DNA of 6,237 bases, taken from NCBI GenBank assembly GCA_024683935.1, contig JAIKXV010000001.1, positions 1 through 6,237 on the forward strand. Reading direction: 5' to 3'. The position numbers and the translations under genes were made by a program. The stretch comes from Lachnospiraceae bacterium (GTDB taxonomy: Bacteria > Bacillota_A > Clostridia > Lachnospirales > Lachnospiraceae). The notes beneath the pieces were generated by a model. The model was not told the DNA's origin, searched no databases, and saw nothing but the letters and a program-made list of their open reading frames with translations. Within the stretch, counting starts at the first letter, position 1. Each line of letters opens with the position of its first letter. Shown here piece after piece: positions 5,266-6,237 of the stretch.

Positions 5266-6237
5266 TCAGACCATCATCTTATAGATCTTTGTACAGTCTT
5301 CCTCATTAAGGGTTACAAAGCCTGTTATGGTGCCGTCCCTTCCGTCTCCGTGCAGAAGCACATCCACAAGCTTCGGTATATCTTCTTCCTTTGCCCCAAG
5401 CTCCTCAAAGTTCTTCGGCATTCCGATAGAGATAAGGAAATTCCTGAAAGCTTCTATTCCGGCCTTTGCCGTCACCTCAGGATGAGCGAAATCCATCTGG
5501 CAGCCCCAGATCCTGACGGCAGCCTGGGCAAACCTCATAACGTTATGGGACATCGTATAGCTGAATACCGCAGGCATGGTAACTGCAAGACCTGCCCCGT
5601 GAGCGCAGTCATAAAGTGCGGACAGCTCATGCTCTATGGTGTGGCTGTTCCAGTCCTGGCTCCTGCCCACTCCGCAGGAATTATTATGCGCCACTGTCCC
5701 GGCCCACATAATATTTGCCCTGGCCTCATAATTATCGGGGTCAGCAATAACTCTGGGGCCCTCATGGATCATGGTAAGCAGCAGGCCTTCTAACAGCCTG
5801 TCTGTCACTTCCACCTCCTCTGAATTGGTCAGATAGCGCTCATAGAGATGGGCCATAATGTCGGTTATTCCGGCAGCTGTCTGGTATGCGGGAAGTGTCT
5901 GTGTAAGCGCAGGGTTTAAGATGCTGAATTTCGGACGAAGTACATCGCCGTGGGCATCACGCTTAAACATACCCTCTTCTTTGGTAACGACAGAATCCGG
6001 ACTGCCCTCGCTTCCGGCAGCTGCTATTGTCAGTACGGTTCCGATGGGAAGGGCTTTTTCAACAGGCTTCCCCTGATAGTAATCCCAGAAATCCCCATCA
6101 TACAAGGCACCGGCAGCTATAGCCTTGGATGAATCAATGACGCTTCCGCCGCCGACCGCCAGGATAAAGTCCACGTTCTCATCTCTGCATAATTGAATGC
6201 CTTCATACACGAGTCCACTGCGCGGATTCGGCTGAAC
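5266..6237 (-). CDS. Iron-containing alcohol dehydrogenase (YqhD/BdhA-like), N-terminus outside the window
   Basis: The reading frame is open to the right edge, giving 323 residues; a full protein of this family is about 385-390, so roughly 65-70 N-terminal residues are missing. A GTG at 6210 is only an internal valine, because family-like sequence (PNPRSGLV) continues upstream of it. Residues in the visible part: GGGSVIDSSKAIAAG is the nucleotide-binding loop of group III alcohol dehydrogenases. The metal ligands are all present, Asp126 and His130 (DIMAH), His199 (DWNSH) and His213 (CAHGAGLA), with conserved His203 between. It reduces aldehydes such as butyraldehyde to alcohols with NAD(P)H, or detoxifies reactive aldehydes; cofactor and substrate cannot be decided. 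First visible gene of its operon; a GNAT follows 18 bp downstream. Confidence 0.95.
   Translation of the reverse strand, partial: VQPNPRSGLVYEGIQLCRDENVDFILAVGGGSVIDSSKAIAAGALYDGDFWDYYQGKPVEKALPIGTVLTIAAAGSEGSPDSVVTKEEGMFKRDAHGDVLRPKFSILNPALTQTLPAYQTAAGITDIMAHLYERYLTNSEEVEVTDRLLEGLLLTMIHEGPRVIADPDNYEARANIMWAGTVAHNNSCGVGRSQDWNSHTIEHELSALYDCAHGAGLAVTMPAVFSYTMSHNVMRFAQAAVRIWGCQMDFAHPEVTAKAGIEAFRNFLISIGMPKNFEELGAKEEDIPKLVDVLLHGDGRDGTITGFVTLNEEDCTKIYKMMV

Noticed and set aside
5011..5793. Long plus-strand open frame of 260 codons
   Set aside because: It runs antisense to the alcohol dehydrogenase and a GNAT, both with clear family motifs. Its translation is rich in Cys, His and Pro with no recognisable domain, as expected of a shadow frame.

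Overview
The window looks like ordinary accessory or metabolic chromosome from a low-to-mid GC anaerobic Firmicute, most likely a Clostridia/Lachnospiraceae-type organism. This is inferred from strong AGGAGG-type ribosome binding sites, short intergenic gaps, a YqhD/BdhA-like iron alcohol dehydrogenase, a split chromate-transporter pair and several GNAT acetyltransferases. No rRNA, tRNA, CRISPR array, transposase, integrase or phage gene is visible.

Layout: (1) Bases 1-9 hold the first three codons of a minus-strand gene that leaves the window, with a good Shine-Dalgarno. It is divergent from a plus-strand pair: a small four-helix membrane protein of unknown function (232-576) and a GNAT acetyltransferase (600-1040). 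(2) A minus-strand operon reads from a promoter near 3360 down to 1063. It encodes a membrane-anchored alpha/beta hydrolase of the proline-iminopeptidase type and then two short ChrA-family (CHR) subunits with an ATGA overlap. (3) Divergent from it is a plus-strand HAD phosphatase of the YihX-like type (3496-4092), behind a promoter whose extended -10 box sits inside a dyad. (4) A second minus-strand block enters from the right edge: an iron-containing alcohol dehydrogenase lacking its N-terminus in this window, a GNAT 18 bp downstream, an 89-bp structured non-coding element, and another GNAT.

How the genes work together: the hydrolase-CHR operon may couple an extracytoplasmic hydrolase to an anion transporter, but the sequence does not show the substrate. 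The dehydrogenase-GNAT pair is probably co-transcribed. The GNAT substrates cannot be read from sequence.

The most unusual item is the element at 4695-4783. It combines a perfect 16-bp inverted repeat, a GTAG tetranucleotide at the foot of a second hairpin whose tip is GCGAAGC, and short outer inverted repeats. That arrangement resembles REP-type palindromic units, but only a genome-wide copy search could establish this. I see no convincing evidence of a new defence or multi-gene system here.
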